Below, piece after piece: positions 30,927 to 40,043 of a DNA stretch of 40,043 bases. The stretch spans positions 1 through 40,043 of the forward strand of contig DATJPR010000060.1 of the NCBI GenBank assembly GCA_035506295.1. The letters are read 5' to 3'. Position 1 is the stretch's first letter; each line of letters begins with the position of its first letter. Position numbers and translations under genes: made by a program. Source of the DNA: DATJPR01 sp035506295 (lineage in GTDB: Bacteria > Bacteroidota > Ignavibacteria > UBA10030 > UBA6906). The notes beneath the pieces are model-generated. The model saw nothing but the letters and a program-made list of their open reading frames with translations. It was not told the DNA's origin and made no database searches.

Positions 30927-32327
30927 TTAGAGAAGTATTTTGCCGGGGTTCAGGATCCCGGCGGGATCGAACGTCTTCTTGATGGCCGCCATCAGACGAC
31001 GTTCGGTCTCCCCGATGGCGAGGGGGAGATAGTTCCGTTGTGAATAACCGATTCCGTGCTCGCCCGAAATCGTTCCGCCCAGTTCGACCGTGAGGCGAAA
31101 GATTGCGCGGATCGCATCATCAAGCTGGCGGCTCCAGGCATCATCCGTGAGATTGCCCTTGAGGATATTGACGTGGCAATTTCCATCGCCTGCGTGCCCG
31201 TAGCAGATTGCCGTTATTCCAAACCTGCCGCAGATCTCCTTCACTCCCTTCACCAGTTTCGGAAGCTCCGCTCTCGGCACAACGGTGTCCTCTTCTTTGT
31301 ATGCGGAGATTGATTTGACCGCCTCCCCAATGCTCCGTCGCAGCGCCCAGATATCGGCGACTTTGACAGGATCGTCCGCCAGCACAACATCCGTCGCACC
31401 GAACTGCTCCACGACTTCCGCAACCGTTCCCAGCTGGTCCATGAGAAGATCTTCGTTGTTGCCGTCCACCTCGATGAGCAGTTGTGCCCCGGCGTCTCCG
31501 TTCGGCCAGCTCTTGCTCAGCTTTGCTTCGGCCGCCTTGACGGCTGCGCGTTCCATGAACTCCAGCGCGGATGGCGTGATGCCCCGCTGAAAAATCGCCG
31601 CGACAGCCGATGCCGCGGATTCCAAGGAGTCGAAAGGAACAAGCACGAGCCTCCGGTGATGGGGAAGGGGGATCAACTTCATCCGGATCTTCGTGATGAC
31701 GGCGAGCGTTCCTTCGCTTCCGACCAGGAGTTGCGTGAGATTATAGCCCGTGGAATTTTTCAAGACGCCGGCGCCGGTGCGGATGATTTCGCCGCTCGGC
31801 AGGACGGCTTCCAGCGCGAGGATGTAGTCGCGCGTAACTCCGTACTTGACTGCCCGCGGACCTCCGGCGTTCTCGGAGAGATTGCCCCCCAGGTGGCTCG
31901 TCCCACGCGATGAAGGATCCGGAGGATAGAAAAGCCCGAGCTTCTCCACTTCCTCCTGCAACCGTTGCGTTGTCACCCCTGGTTCGACTTCGGCCTGAAA
32001 ATTCTGCGGGTCGATCGAAAGGATCTTGTCGAACCGTTCCATCGAGAGACAGATGCCGCCATGAATGGGCAGCGCCCCCCCCGAAAGCCCGGTGCCGCCT
32101 CCCCGCGGAGTCACCGGAACTCCCGATGCGGTCGCAATCCTCATGATCTCGGCAATCTCCTGCGCGGTCGCAGGTTTTACGATGACGTCGGGGGGAAATA
32201 CATAGTCCTCGGTCTCGTCTTTTCCGTACAGCGAGAGAGCGTCCGGATCAGCCAGAACCCTGTCAGGACCGAGTAACGACTGCAATTTCTGAATGACTTC
32301 AGGGGATGCTTTGCGATAGTCAGTCAT
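30927..32327 (-). CDS. GlcD-type FAD-linked oxidase (glycolate/D-lactate dehydrogenase family)
   Basis: This 466-residue flavoprotein of the VAO/PCMH family oxidises a 2-hydroxy acid such as glycolate or D-lactate. The FAD-binding domain shows PVTPRGGGTGLSGGALP, the SRGTSHLGGNLSENAGG region and VGSEGTLAVIT. The C-terminal cap has YGHAGDGNCHVNIL with the metal-binding histidines, GGTISGEHGIGY, and the end FDPAGILNPGKIL. No iron-sulfur GlcF subunit gene is adjacent. It is downstream of the M16 peptidase gene by 39 bp on the same strand. The exact substrate is not determinable. Confidence 0.9.
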   Translation of the reverse strand: MTDYRKASPEVIQKLQSLLGPDRVLADPDALSLYGKDETEDYVFPPDVIVKPATAQEIAEIMRIATASGVPVTPRGGGTGLSGGALPIHGGICLSMERFDKILSIDPQNFQAEVEPGVTTQRLQEEVEKLGLFYPPDPSSRGTSHLGGNLSENAGGPRAVKYGVTRDYILALEAVLPSGEIIRTGAGVLKNSTGYNLTQLLVGSEGTLAVITKIRMKLIPLPHHRRLVLVPFDSLESAASAVAAIFQRGITPSALEFMERAAVKAAEAKLSKSWPNGDAGAQLLIEVDGNNEDLLMDQLGTVAEVVEQFGATDVVLADDPVKVADIWALRRSIGEAVKSISAYKEEDTVVPRAELPKLVKGVKEICGRFGITAICYGHAGDGNCHVNILKGNLTDDAWSRQLDDAIRAIFRLTVELGGTISGEHGIGYSQRNYLPLAIGETERRLMAAIKKTFDPAGILNPGKILL

Positions 32328-32366
32328 GGGCTCCCAATGCCGTCGATGGATGAGAAGACGGGAACG

Positions 32367-35207
32367 TCATTGTTGTTGCCCGGCATCGATGTGTTCCGGG
32401 AACAGCTCGAACTGCGCGTAGCGCTCAGGATTCAGATACTCTTTCGCCGCATCCTGTACCAGCGCGGGAGAGAGGCTTCGAATCAACGCGCTGTAGGTCA
32501 GGATCTGGCCAGGGTCGATGTCGTTCTCGAGACAGAATTCCATCGCGTTGAGCCAGAACGTGTTCTGTTTGAGGTTGACCTCTCGTTCGCGAAGATTCAT
32601 TTCCCGCACCTTCTCCACGGTGGGGGCGTCGGCCGGGAATCGTTGGAGCGAATCGATTGCGTCAAAGGTCGCGCGCGTCAATTCCTGCACGCGGTTCGGC
32701 GCGCAGCCGAAGGAAATGGAGAACTGGTACCGTTGCACGGGTATGCGGATCGGAACGCCGCTCACACGAACACCGTACGTCCCCCCTTTGTCTTCCCGGA
32801 GGTTTTGACGGAGCTTGATCGTCAAGACCTGGGCCAGCGCGTCCAGGGCGAAGCGATGTTCGCGCGTCCACTCAAAGGGCCCGGTGAATACGATGCGGAC
32901 CTGACTCTTTTGTTCGATCCCCCGGTGAACGTCCTTCTGCACCTTCCCCGAGGGAGGCCGGATTCCGAGATCGTGCCACGTCTCTTGCCGGAAGGTGGAG
33001 GGGAGGGAGGCCACGTATGTCGTCAGGAGCGATTCCATCGACGCCACCGTGAAGTTGCCCACGAAGACGAACGTGAACTCGCTCGCATTGGCAAATCGAT
33101 CTTTGTAGATCGCCAGCGATTTCTGGAGGTTCAGCTCCTGCAGCATTGACAGGCTGAACGGACGGCGTCGGAAATTGTGCTGCGACATCGTCACTTGCAT
33201 GGTGTCGTCGAACGCAGCCTCCGGCCGGGCATTCCTGTTCTCGAGGTATGCGCGCGTTCGCGCCAGGTACGAAAGAAACGCGGTCGAATCAGCCCGCGGG
33301 GAGGTAAAATAAAGATAGACCAGCTGGAAGAGCGTCGTGAGATCCTTGGGCGAGGCACTCCCGCCCAAGCCCTGCGAGAGCTCACTGATGTACGGCGAAA
33401 CCTGGACCACCGTTCCCGTGAGCTTCTTCTCGAGCGCCGTCTTATCGAACGACCCCAGGCCGGATTCCTGAAGCAGTCCGCAGGCCGTGGCAGCAGCTAG
33501 GTAATCGGAGTCCGGCACAAGCGAGCTCCCGCCGTTGCTGAACGCACCAAATAGGACTTCATCATTCTTGAATTCCGTCGGCTTGAGGTAGACCTTCACG
33601 CCGTTCGACAACGTCAACTCGGTGACGCCGATATCCTGCCGTTCACTCCGGGAGACGACCGAACCGGGCGTGGGAACAGTCTTCAGGAGCGGCTCGGAGG
33701 TGACGACGTCCTGATATGGAGCGACCTCGGCATGGTCGACGTCGTTCAGGATTTTCGCGAGGGCCGTGGTGTCCGGAATTGTCGCAGCGGACTTTTCGGG
33801 AGCGCTGATGGTCACAACGCGGTTCTGGCGCTCGATCCACTCGGGAGCCAGGGCGTTCACTTCCGAAAGGGTGATCTCCGGGAGGAAGCGCTTGTACAGG
33901 TCGTATTCATAGCTGATCCCGGGAACGGGTTCATCGTTGAGAAAATGCCTGATCAGTTCGTCCGCAAGTCTTCCCGATTCTGTTTTCGTCCGTTCATTGT
34001 ACGCCGTTTCAATCCCGCGGAGGAGATCGCTCTTGGTGCGATCGAGTTCGGTCTGCGTGAAGCCGTATTTCAAGACCCGGGCGGCTTCAGTGATGATGGC
34101 CTGCAATCCTCTTGCGACGCCACCGTCTTTGACCCCGGCGCCGAGAGTGAAGGCGTTCTTCGTACGGACGAAACTCCCGCCACCGCCATACGCGTACAGG
34201 AACGGCGGATCGGCCTGCCTCGCGATTTCCTGGAACCGTTCGTTCAACATCTGGTTGAACAGCGCCTCCACCAGCGATCTCCGGTAGTCGCGGACCAGCG
34301 TATCCGACTCGATCGGCTGGAGATAGTATACGTCCACCGAGGTCAGCGTCGCCTCTTTGTCGGTGGCGATGGCGTAAAGTGTGGCCTTGTGATCGGGGAC
34401 AGGATAGAGTGGTCGTACGCGTTCCGCCGTTCTGTTCGGAATCCCCGAGAAGTTCTGCTTGATGAGATGTTCGATCTGCGATTTGTCGAAGTCCCCGACG
34501 GCGACGACAGCCATCAGATCGGGCCGGTACCAGTCGTTGTAGAACCGGCGCAACGTGTTGTGGTCAACGTTCCGGATGATGTCCGGCTTCCCGATCGGCA
34601 GCCGTTCCGCGTAGCGTGAGCCGTCGAAGATCACTGGAAATTCCTTGTCTCGCAAACGCGCGTCTGCCCCCCGTCCGAGCCGCCACTCTTCCAGGATCAC
34701 GCCCCGTTCCTTGTCGATTTCCGTGTCGTCGAACGAGACGAGGTGCGCCCAGTCCCCGAGGATCTCAAACGCCTTGTTGAGGATCGACGGAGTGTCCGTC
34801 GGCACCTGGAGCATGTAGACGGTCTCGTCGAAACTGGTGTAGGCGTTCAGGTCGGCGCCGAAACGCACGCCCACGGATTCCAGATAGTTGATCAAATCAT
34901 TCTTCGCGAAGTTTTTCGTCCCGTTGAATGCCATGTGCTCGACAAAGTGCGCAAGCCCCTGTTGGTCGTTGTCCTCAAGGATCGAACCCGCATTCACGAC
35001 CAGCCGCAGCTCCGCCCTTTTTTCCGGTTTGTGATTCAAGCGGATAAAATAGGAAAGCCCGTTCGCCAGCCGGCCGGAGACAATTGAAGTGTCGAGAGGG
35101 AGGGGAGAAGAAAGAGGAATCGTCGACGCCGGTTGCGCCGGCGCGACGGCTGATGGCAGGCTGCACGCCAGCATCAGGGCAATCCATGCCGCGAAAGGAC
35201 GGTTCAT
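32367..35207 (-). CDS. Secreted M16 family zinc metallopeptidase
   Basis: This 946-residue periplasmic or outer-membrane-linked peptidase has a signal peptide (cut near VAPAQ) and a duplicated M16 (pitrilysin-like) architecture. The active half carries the inverted zinc motif HxxEH as HFVEH at 87-91 and a distal glutamate (E167 in ERGVILEEW is at the right spacing). The second half (about 510-940) is the inactive partner that forms the chamber; a typical M16 R/Y region, GGTYGVRVSG, lies near residue 812. Two halves in one chain resemble PqqL-type M16B proteins. It follows valS by 44 bp. Substrate unknown. Confidence 0.92.
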   Translation of the reverse strand: MNRPFAAWIALMLACSLPSAVAPAQPASTIPLSSPLPLDTSIVSGRLANGLSYFIRLNHKPEKRAELRLVVNAGSILEDNDQQGLAHFVEHMAFNGTKNFAKNDLINYLESVGVRFGADLNAYTSFDETVYMLQVPTDTPSILNKAFEILGDWAHLVSFDDTEIDKERGVILEEWRLGRGADARLRDKEFPVIFDGSRYAERLPIGKPDIIRNVDHNTLRRFYNDWYRPDLMAVVAVGDFDKSQIEHLIKQNFSGIPNRTAERVRPLYPVPDHKATLYAIATDKEATLTSVDVYYLQPIESDTLVRDYRRSLVEALFNQMLNERFQEIARQADPPFLYAYGGGGSFVRTKNAFTLGAGVKDGGVARGLQAIITEAARVLKYGFTQTELDRTKSDLLRGIETAYNERTKTESGRLADELIRHFLNDEPVPGISYEYDLYKRFLPEITLSEVNALAPEWIERQNRVVTISAPEKSAATIPDTTALAKILNDVDHAEVAPYQDVVTSEPLLKTVPTPGSVVSRSERQDIGVTELTLSNGVKVYLKPTEFKNDEVLFGAFSNGGSSLVPDSDYLAAATACGLLQESGLGSFDKTALEKKLTGTVVQVSPYISELSQGLGGSASPKDLTTLFQLVYLYFTSPRADSTAFLSYLARTRAYLENRNARPEAAFDDTMQVTMSQHNFRRRPFSLSMLQELNLQKSLAIYKDRFANASEFTFVFVGNFTVASMESLLTTYVASLPSTFRQETWHDLGIRPPSGKVQKDVHRGIEQKSQVRIVFTGPFEWTREHRFALDALAQVLTIKLRQNLREDKGGTYGVRVSGVPIRIPVQRYQFSISFGCAPNRVQELTRATFDAIDSLQRFPADAPTVEKVREMNLREREVNLKQNTFWLNAMEFCLENDIDPGQILTYSALIRSLSPALVQDAAKEYLNPERYAQFELFPEHIDAGQQQ

Positions 35208-35251
35208 ACGCGTGGTCTCTGAGACTGTGAAGAAACGAGCGGCGTCCGCTT

Positions 35252-37984
35252 CTAGGAGAGCTGCCGGAGGTTGTTGGTCAACTTCTCGAGGTTCCGCTCG
35301 AACGACGCCTGCTTTTCTCTTTCTTTCTCAACAACGTCCCGGGGAGCCCGGTTCGTGAAACTCGGATTCCCGAGCTTGGTTTTCACTGCGTTCAGGAGGC
35401 CCGAAAGCCGCTCGATCTCCCTTTGAATACGCGACCGTTCGACGTCGAGGTCGATCAGGCCTTCCAACGGGACGAAGAAATCCTCACCGTCGACGACGGC
35501 GCTCGCGGCATGCCGCGGGTTCGCCCCCGCGGCGATAAAGGAGAGCCCCGAGACCCGGGCGAGCCGACGCAGGTAGCCTTCGTAGCGCCTGAACATCTCC
35601 TCGGGATGGGCAGGGCTGGTCCGGATGACCAGACTGATCTCCCTCGACGGCGCGATCTCCATCTCGCTCCGTATCTGCCGCACCCCTTCGATGGCCCGCT
35701 GGAAGAAGTCCATTTCCTGTTCCACGGACGGATCGATCAGCGACTTGTCGGCGCGCGTCTGCTGCGCCCGCATGATGGACATCCCCTCGTCCCTCTGCCG
35801 CATCGTCTGCCACAGCTCTTCGGTGACGAAGGGCATCAAAGGATGCAGAAGCCGGAGCGCGGAGTCGAACACATCCAGTGCACGCGTCATGACGGACCTC
35901 TTCACCTCGGCCGGCTCATCACCGTAGAAGCGCGACTTCGCCATCTCGACGTACCAGTCACAGAAGTCATGCCAGATAAAACCATACAGGGCCTTTGACA
36001 CTTTGTTGATCTCGTAGACTTCAAGGGCCTGCTCGACTTCGAGAATCGTAGAATGCAGTCGCGACAGAACCCACCGGTCGGCGAGATCGCAATGGTCGGT
36101 GTTGAATTCCCCCGGACCCGTTGCGTCGCCCAGCTCTGCGCGGTTCATCAGGAGAAAGCGGCCGGCGTTCCAGATCTTGTTTGCGAAATTCCGGCCGATC
36201 TCATTCTTCTCTTTGGAGTAGAGAATATCCTGGCCGAGCGGTGCGAGAAAGAGGATCGTGAAGCGCACGGCGTCGGCGCCATATTCCTCGATCAGCTGCA
36301 ACGGTTCGGGCGAATTGCCGAGGGACTTCGACATCTTCCGTCCCTTGTCGTCGCGGACGAGCGACGTAAAATAGACGTCATCAAACGGGATGTTCGCCTT
36401 CAGCTCGCCGCTTCCGGTGAACCGCGGGCCGAAGTGAAGTCCCGCCATGATCATGCGCGCAACCCAGAAAAAAATGATGTCCGGCGCCGTTACGAGCAGA
36501 TCGGTCGGGTAGAAGTACTTCAGGTCAGCCGACTTTCCTGTCTTCGAGTCGAGCGGCCAATCATGGACGGAGAACGGCCAGAGCCATGACGAGAACCACG
36601 TGTCGAGAACATCCTCATCCTGCCGGAGGGCTGATCCGCCGCAATGCGGGCACTGCTGTGGGGCGGTACGGCTGACAATGGGCCTGGCGCATTCCGGGGT
36701 CTTGTTCTCCGATGCTTCACAATACCATACAGGGATTCGATGCCCCCACCAGAGCTGACGCGAGATGCACCAGTCGCGGATGTTGGTCATCCAGTTCACG
36801 TACACTTTCGTCCACCGGTCCGGAAAGAAGCGGATGGTCCCGTCCTCCACGACACGCAGAGCCGGCGCTGCGAGAGGCTTCATCTTCACGAACCACTGGT
36901 CCGAGAGAAACGGCTCGATGACGGTGTCACATCGATAGCACTTGCCGATGGTGTTGGTGTAGGGTTCGACCTTCTCCAGGAATCCTCTGGCCTCGAGGTC
37001 CGCTACGACGCGCTTGCGTGCCTCGTAACGGTCGAGGTTGCGGTACGGCGGCGGCACGGCATCGGTCGTCCTGGCGGAAATATCGAAGATGGTGATCTGC
37101 TCGAGATTGTGGCGTTGCCCGATCCAGTAATCATTCGGGTCGTGCGCCGGGGTAACCTTTACCGCGCCTGTTCCGAAGGCGGCATCGACAAAATCATCGG
37201 CAAGAATGGGAATCACCCTGTCCGTCAGCGGGAGCTCCGCAAATTTCCCAAGGAGAGGGGCATAGCGTTCGTCCTTCGGGTTGACGGCGATTGCGGTGTC
37301 GCCCAGCATCGTCTCCGGTCGCGTGGTGGCAACGGTGAGCGAGTCGTGCGTGCCGTGAATGGGATAGCGGATGTACCAGAGTTTCCCCTGCTGTTCCGCG
37401 TAGGCAACCTCATCGTCGCTGATTGCCGTGTGATCTTTCGGGCACCAATTGACAATGTACTTCCCGCGGTAGATAAGGCCCTCTTCGTACAGACTGACGA
37501 AGACTTCCCGGACCGCGTTGGAAAGCGTCTCGTCCATCGTGAACTTCTCTCGCTCCCAATCGCACGATGACCCGAGCGTCCTCAACTGCTTGATGATCAC
37601 ATCGCCGTATTGCTTCTTCCATTCCCAGACGCGTTCGACAAATTTCTCTCGTCCGAGATCGTGCCTGGTCTTCCCCTCTTTCCCGAGGGCGCGCTCGACG
37701 ACGTTTTGCGTTGCGATGCCTGCATGATCCGTTCCCGGGACCCAGCATGCTTCAAACCCGGTCATTCGCTTGTACCGGATGAAGACGTCCTGGAGCGTGT
37801 TGTTCAGGATGTGCCCCATGTGGAGCACGCCCGTGACATTCGGAGGAGGGATCACGATCGTGTAGGCGGGCTTGTCGGGGTTGACACGCGCATGGAACAG
37901 CCCACGGCGCTCCCAGGAGGAATACCACTTCTGTTCGACTTCCGCCGGTTCGTAGGTCTTGGCCAGTGTACCCGGGTCGCTCAC
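35252..37984 (-). CDS. valS: Valyl-tRNA synthetase
   Basis: ValS charges tRNA-Val and edits mischarged threonine. The 910-residue class I synthetase begins with GTG at 37984 (GGAG upstream on the minus strand) and reads SDPGTLAKTYEPAEVEQKW. It has the HIGH motif as HMGH at 55-58 after PPPNVTGVL, the CP1 editing domain (about 200-340), KMSKS at 550-554, the anticodon-binding helical domain (WILSRLH-like segment DRWVLSRLHSTILEV), and the C-terminal coiled coil (about 845-910) that clamps the tRNA. Length and order are complete. Confidence 0.97.
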   Translation of the reverse strand: MSDPGTLAKTYEPAEVEQKWYSSWERRGLFHARVNPDKPAYTIVIPPPNVTGVLHMGHILNNTLQDVFIRYKRMTGFEACWVPGTDHAGIATQNVVERALGKEGKTRHDLGREKFVERVWEWKKQYGDVIIKQLRTLGSSCDWEREKFTMDETLSNAVREVFVSLYEEGLIYRGKYIVNWCPKDHTAISDDEVAYAEQQGKLWYIRYPIHGTHDSLTVATTRPETMLGDTAIAVNPKDERYAPLLGKFAELPLTDRVIPILADDFVDAAFGTGAVKVTPAHDPNDYWIGQRHNLEQITIFDISARTTDAVPPPYRNLDRYEARKRVVADLEARGFLEKVEPYTNTIGKCYRCDTVIEPFLSDQWFVKMKPLAAPALRVVEDGTIRFFPDRWTKVYVNWMTNIRDWCISRQLWWGHRIPVWYCEASENKTPECARPIVSRTAPQQCPHCGGSALRQDEDVLDTWFSSWLWPFSVHDWPLDSKTGKSADLKYFYPTDLLVTAPDIIFFWVARMIMAGLHFGPRFTGSGELKANIPFDDVYFTSLVRDDKGRKMSKSLGNSPEPLQLIEEYGADAVRFTILFLAPLGQDILYSKEKNEIGRNFANKIWNAGRFLLMNRAELGDATGPGEFNTDHCDLADRWVLSRLHSTILEVEQALEVYEINKVSKALYGFIWHDFCDWYVEMAKSRFYGDEPAEVKRSVMTRALDVFDSALRLLHPLMPFVTEELWQTMRQRDEGMSIMRAQQTRADKSLIDPSVEQEMDFFQRAIEGVRQIRSEMEIAPSREISLVIRTSPAHPEEMFRRYEGYLRRLARVSGLSFIAAGANPRHAASAVVDGEDFFVPLEGLIDLDVERSRIQREIERLSGLLNAVKTKLGNPSFTNRAPRDVVEKEREKQASFERNLEKLTNNLRQLS

Positions 37985-38035
37985 AGGACAACTCCGTCAT
38001 GGATGTGGAGGATGCGCCATCCCCCGGGTGCCGCG

Positions 38036-40042
38036 TCAGCGCACGACAAATTGTCGCTCAATCGTGCAGGAGTTGCCTGCCCGGTCGCTGCAACGCATCA
38101 TGAAGCGGTGGGAACCACGTTCAAGCGGGGCGCTGGATTGGTACTGCACGCGGCGATGCTCGCCGTCGATGTAGGGGATGACTGGCGTTGAGTCAATGTA
38201 CAGCTTCAGGCTCTCATATTCAACGCCGGAAAGGTTGTCCGTGATGCGGAAATCAATGGAGGCCGGACGGTTTCTGCGCGCTCGGATGGAGAGTCGGCCC
38301 ACGCGGGGAGGAATCGTGTCCGGCCGGACGCTCAGCGTCCCCAACGTCTGGGTGAGACGGCCCCGCAACACACCGCCATCGCCCGCAGAGCGCTTTGACA
38401 GGAATCGCAGGGCTGCACGATTCCGGAAAAACAGGGACGAGTGCTGAAGCGTGGAATCCGTGCGGAGCCGGACGGTCAATCCGTCGGCGAGAACAAAGAG
38501 CCGCGGCGACAATGCATACGCCGGAGCACTCTCCGAGCCGACAGATTCCACCTGAAGAAACAACGGAGAATACACCGACGTCGAATCAAAGTGGATCGCC
38601 AACGCTCCTCCGTCAAGGAGGTAATCACCGGAACCGCCTGGCACGATCGGATACACTGCGAACGAATCGTCTGCGGCCGTTTCCGAGCCGTCGACGCCGG
38701 CCCGCACGGAAATCCTGCGGGTTCCGGCCACCAGGGGATTGAGATGGACCGACCCCTGATAGGAATCCACATCAAGCGGGAAGAGAGGGATTGTCCGATC
38801 GTGATCGCCTTCCTGCAGGGACGCAGAAGGCGGGATGGTGAATATCCCCCGGGAGCTCACGCGCACCTGCAGGATGTCATTCGAAAGATCGTGAGCAATC
38901 GTCAATCCACCTCTGCCGGCGCCGGAAGTTTCGATCGGGAATATGCGTGGCACGGAGCGTTGACCCCATCGTCCGATCGCGGTAATCTTCACCGCCCTGC
39001 AATTGCGAACAGGGGCGCTGAGCGTCACATCGGTGTTCCCCGATTTCGCGGCGAGAGAGACGAGGACCTTTGTCCATCGGCCCGATGTGCCAAGGAACGA
39101 TTTCTCGAGCCGGGCGACATTTGCAGGATCAGGCATGTGCACCCGGATAGAGTCGCCAATACGTTCGGCGGTCAACATCGGAATCGTGGCGATAACCAGA
39201 ATGCCGGTCACCTCCGCCGTGTTCCCCGCGATGTCGGCAACGACGATGCGCAATCGATGCTCGCCCTCCGGCAGGAATTCCGGTCCCACGGTGCCGCCGT
39301 TGGCCGGGTCCCCGTGATAGAAGGGGAGCGGTGCGCCGATCCCTCCATACAACTTCTCGAATCGTCCCACTCTCCGGTCTACCAGACGCCAATCATAGGC
39401 TTCGCCCACCAACTGCGCGTTTTCCAGGGGTGCACGATCGTGGACGCATTCGATCCACAGTGTGCCGTCGATGAACATCCGAATGCTGTAGACCCCCCGA
39501 CGGAAGCGCATGTCTGCCGTCGGATCCCATGTGTCGACAGCTATCCCGCTCCGGCCGGAGATGATCAACGGTCGGGGCAGCCGGTAGACGCCTGACCGTT
39601 CGGGCCGAAGCGACATGACGCGTTCATCGCGATTGATCGACCCCTCGGGCTGAATACCGACGGGGATAACGGCCACCTTGGCGATGATTGGCGTGATATG
39701 GTCCTGGGCCAGAAGTTTCGGCGAAAGCTGCGGATTGAGCGGTTCCTGATTCGGATCCCGGATTTCAACGTGAAGATGAGGCGTGCCGATGCCGGTGTCG
39801 CCGGTGTACGCGATGACATCGCCTTGTTTCACCGGATACTGGCCGGGAAGGAATTCCAAATCGACGGGATACTGGTCGAGTCGTTGCTGTTCCGCCTCGA
39901 CCAGTTGCTCCAGCTTCGGCGCAAAGAGGCTGAGATGAGCGTACGCCGTCATGTAGCCGTCGGCGTGCTGGACTATCATGAACTTGCCATACCCGCTCGG
40001 ATAGATCCGGATCCGTTTGACAAACCCGTCGCGCATGGCAAA
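38036..40042 (-). CDS. M23 (LytM) peptidase with long C-terminal region, 5' end outside the window
   Basis: The frame is open to the window edge; the residue pair before MRDGFVKRI is Phe-Ala, as in the usual M23 phrase (VFAxxDGxVxRI), so the methionine at 40036 is internal. The visible catalytic part has HADGYMTAYAHL and the zinc-binding HxH as HLHVEIRD near visible residue 95. The first zinc ligand should be upstream. About 25 extra residues (FAPKLEQLVEAEQQRLDQYP and onward) lie between the two motifs. The remaining 550 or so residues are beta-rich, with Ig-like ends VADIAGNTAEV and CSDRAGNSCTIERQFVV. Role: peptidoglycan endopeptidase or envelope regulator; if zinc ligands are incomplete, a non-catalytic factor. 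Confidence 0.82.
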   Translation of the reverse strand, partial: FAMRDGFVKRIRIYPSGYGKFMIVQHADGYMTAYAHLSLFAPKLEQLVEAEQQRLDQYPVDLEFLPGQYPVKQGDVIAYTGDTGIGTPHLHVEIRDPNQEPLNPQLSPKLLAQDHITPIIAKVAVIPVGIQPEGSINRDERVMSLRPERSGVYRLPRPLIISGRSGIAVDTWDPTADMRFRRGVYSIRMFIDGTLWIECVHDRAPLENAQLVGEAYDWRLVDRRVGRFEKLYGGIGAPLPFYHGDPANGGTVGPEFLPEGEHRLRIVVADIAGNTAEVTGILVIATIPMLTAERIGDSIRVHMPDPANVARLEKSFLGTSGRWTKVLVSLAAKSGNTDVTLSAPVRNCRAVKITAIGRWGQRSVPRIFPIETSGAGRGGLTIAHDLSNDILQVRVSSRGIFTIPPSASLQEGDHDRTIPLFPLDVDSYQGSVHLNPLVAGTRRISVRAGVDGSETAADDSFAVYPIVPGGSGDYLLDGGALAIHFDSTSVYSPLFLQVESVGSESAPAYALSPRLFVLADGLTVRLRTDSTLQHSSLFFRNRAALRFLSKRSAGDGGVLRGRLTQTLGTLSVRPDTIPPRVGRLSIRARRNRPASIDFRITDNLSGVEYESLKLYIDSTPVIPYIDGEHRRVQYQSSAPLERGSHRFMMRCSDRAGNSCTIERQFVVR

Positions 40043-40043
40043 G

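Overview
The window reads as a core-genome, gene-dense stretch (GC near 60%) from a diderm bacterium. KDO synthesis, the Lpt LPS export parts, LolA, a TonB-receptor-like protein and other outer-membrane proteins show an LPS-bearing outer membrane. An OstA-like LPS protein much larger than proteobacterial LptA, a lipoprotein-type LptC, a DUF92 protein and a ComB-like phosphatase fit the Fibrobacteres-Chlorobi-Bacteroidetes group. Several promoters look like plain sigma-70 sites (TTGACA-like, 17-bp spacer, TATAAT-like), and Shine-Dalgarno sites are visible. That points away from classical Bacteroidia and towards an Ignavibacteria/Chlorobi-type lineage. This placement is inference. No mobile element, CRISPR array, phage gene or rRNA was seen.

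Layout. (1) 1-2.2 kb, plus strand: the 3' part of hemW, then a GT4 glycosyltransferase. (2) 5.6-2.2 kb, minus strand: ispE, a TonB-dependent-receptor-like protein and a LOG-family protein. (3) 5.7-11.2 kb, plus strand: an LPS operon kdsA-kdsC-kdsD-lptC-ostA-like-lptB from one good promoter, followed by a small secreted Cys/His protein with its own structured leader and strong ribosome binding site. (4) 18.2-11.3 kb, minus strand: hrcA-grpE-dnaJ, then comEA-like, a PilM-like actin-fold protein, rsmD, coaD, an aminotransferase and an FmdB zinc ribbon. (5) 18.3-18.6 kb, plus strand: tRNA-Ala(CGC) and the small SRP RNA, then about 490 bp without a convincing protein gene but with several strong hairpins. 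(6) 19.1-30.9 kb, plus strand: RNase E/G, gcvT, comB-like, ftsK, lolA, a flippase-like membrane protein, a beta-barrel protein, a secreted cyclophilin, holA, DUF92 and a SPOR protein. (7) 40.0-30.9 kb, minus strand: an M23 peptidase (cut by the window edge), valS, an M16 peptidase and a GlcD-type FAD oxidase.

Many neighbouring genes overlap by 1-11 bp (ATGA, GTGA or TAATG junctions), which indicates translational coupling. The strongest functional unit is the LPS cluster: arabinose-5-phosphate isomerase (KdsD), KDO-8-P synthase (KdsA) and KDO-8-P phosphatase (KdsC) make KDO, and LptB, LptC and the OstA-like protein belong to the machine that exports LPS. FtsK, SPOR, LolA, M23 and the barrel proteins add division and envelope functions.

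I found no clearly new multi-gene system. The best leads are the hairpin-rich interval after the SRP RNA together with the RNase E/G leader, the PilM-like protein beside ComEA without other pilus genes, and the small secreted Cys/His protein with a structured leader at the end of the LPS operon.
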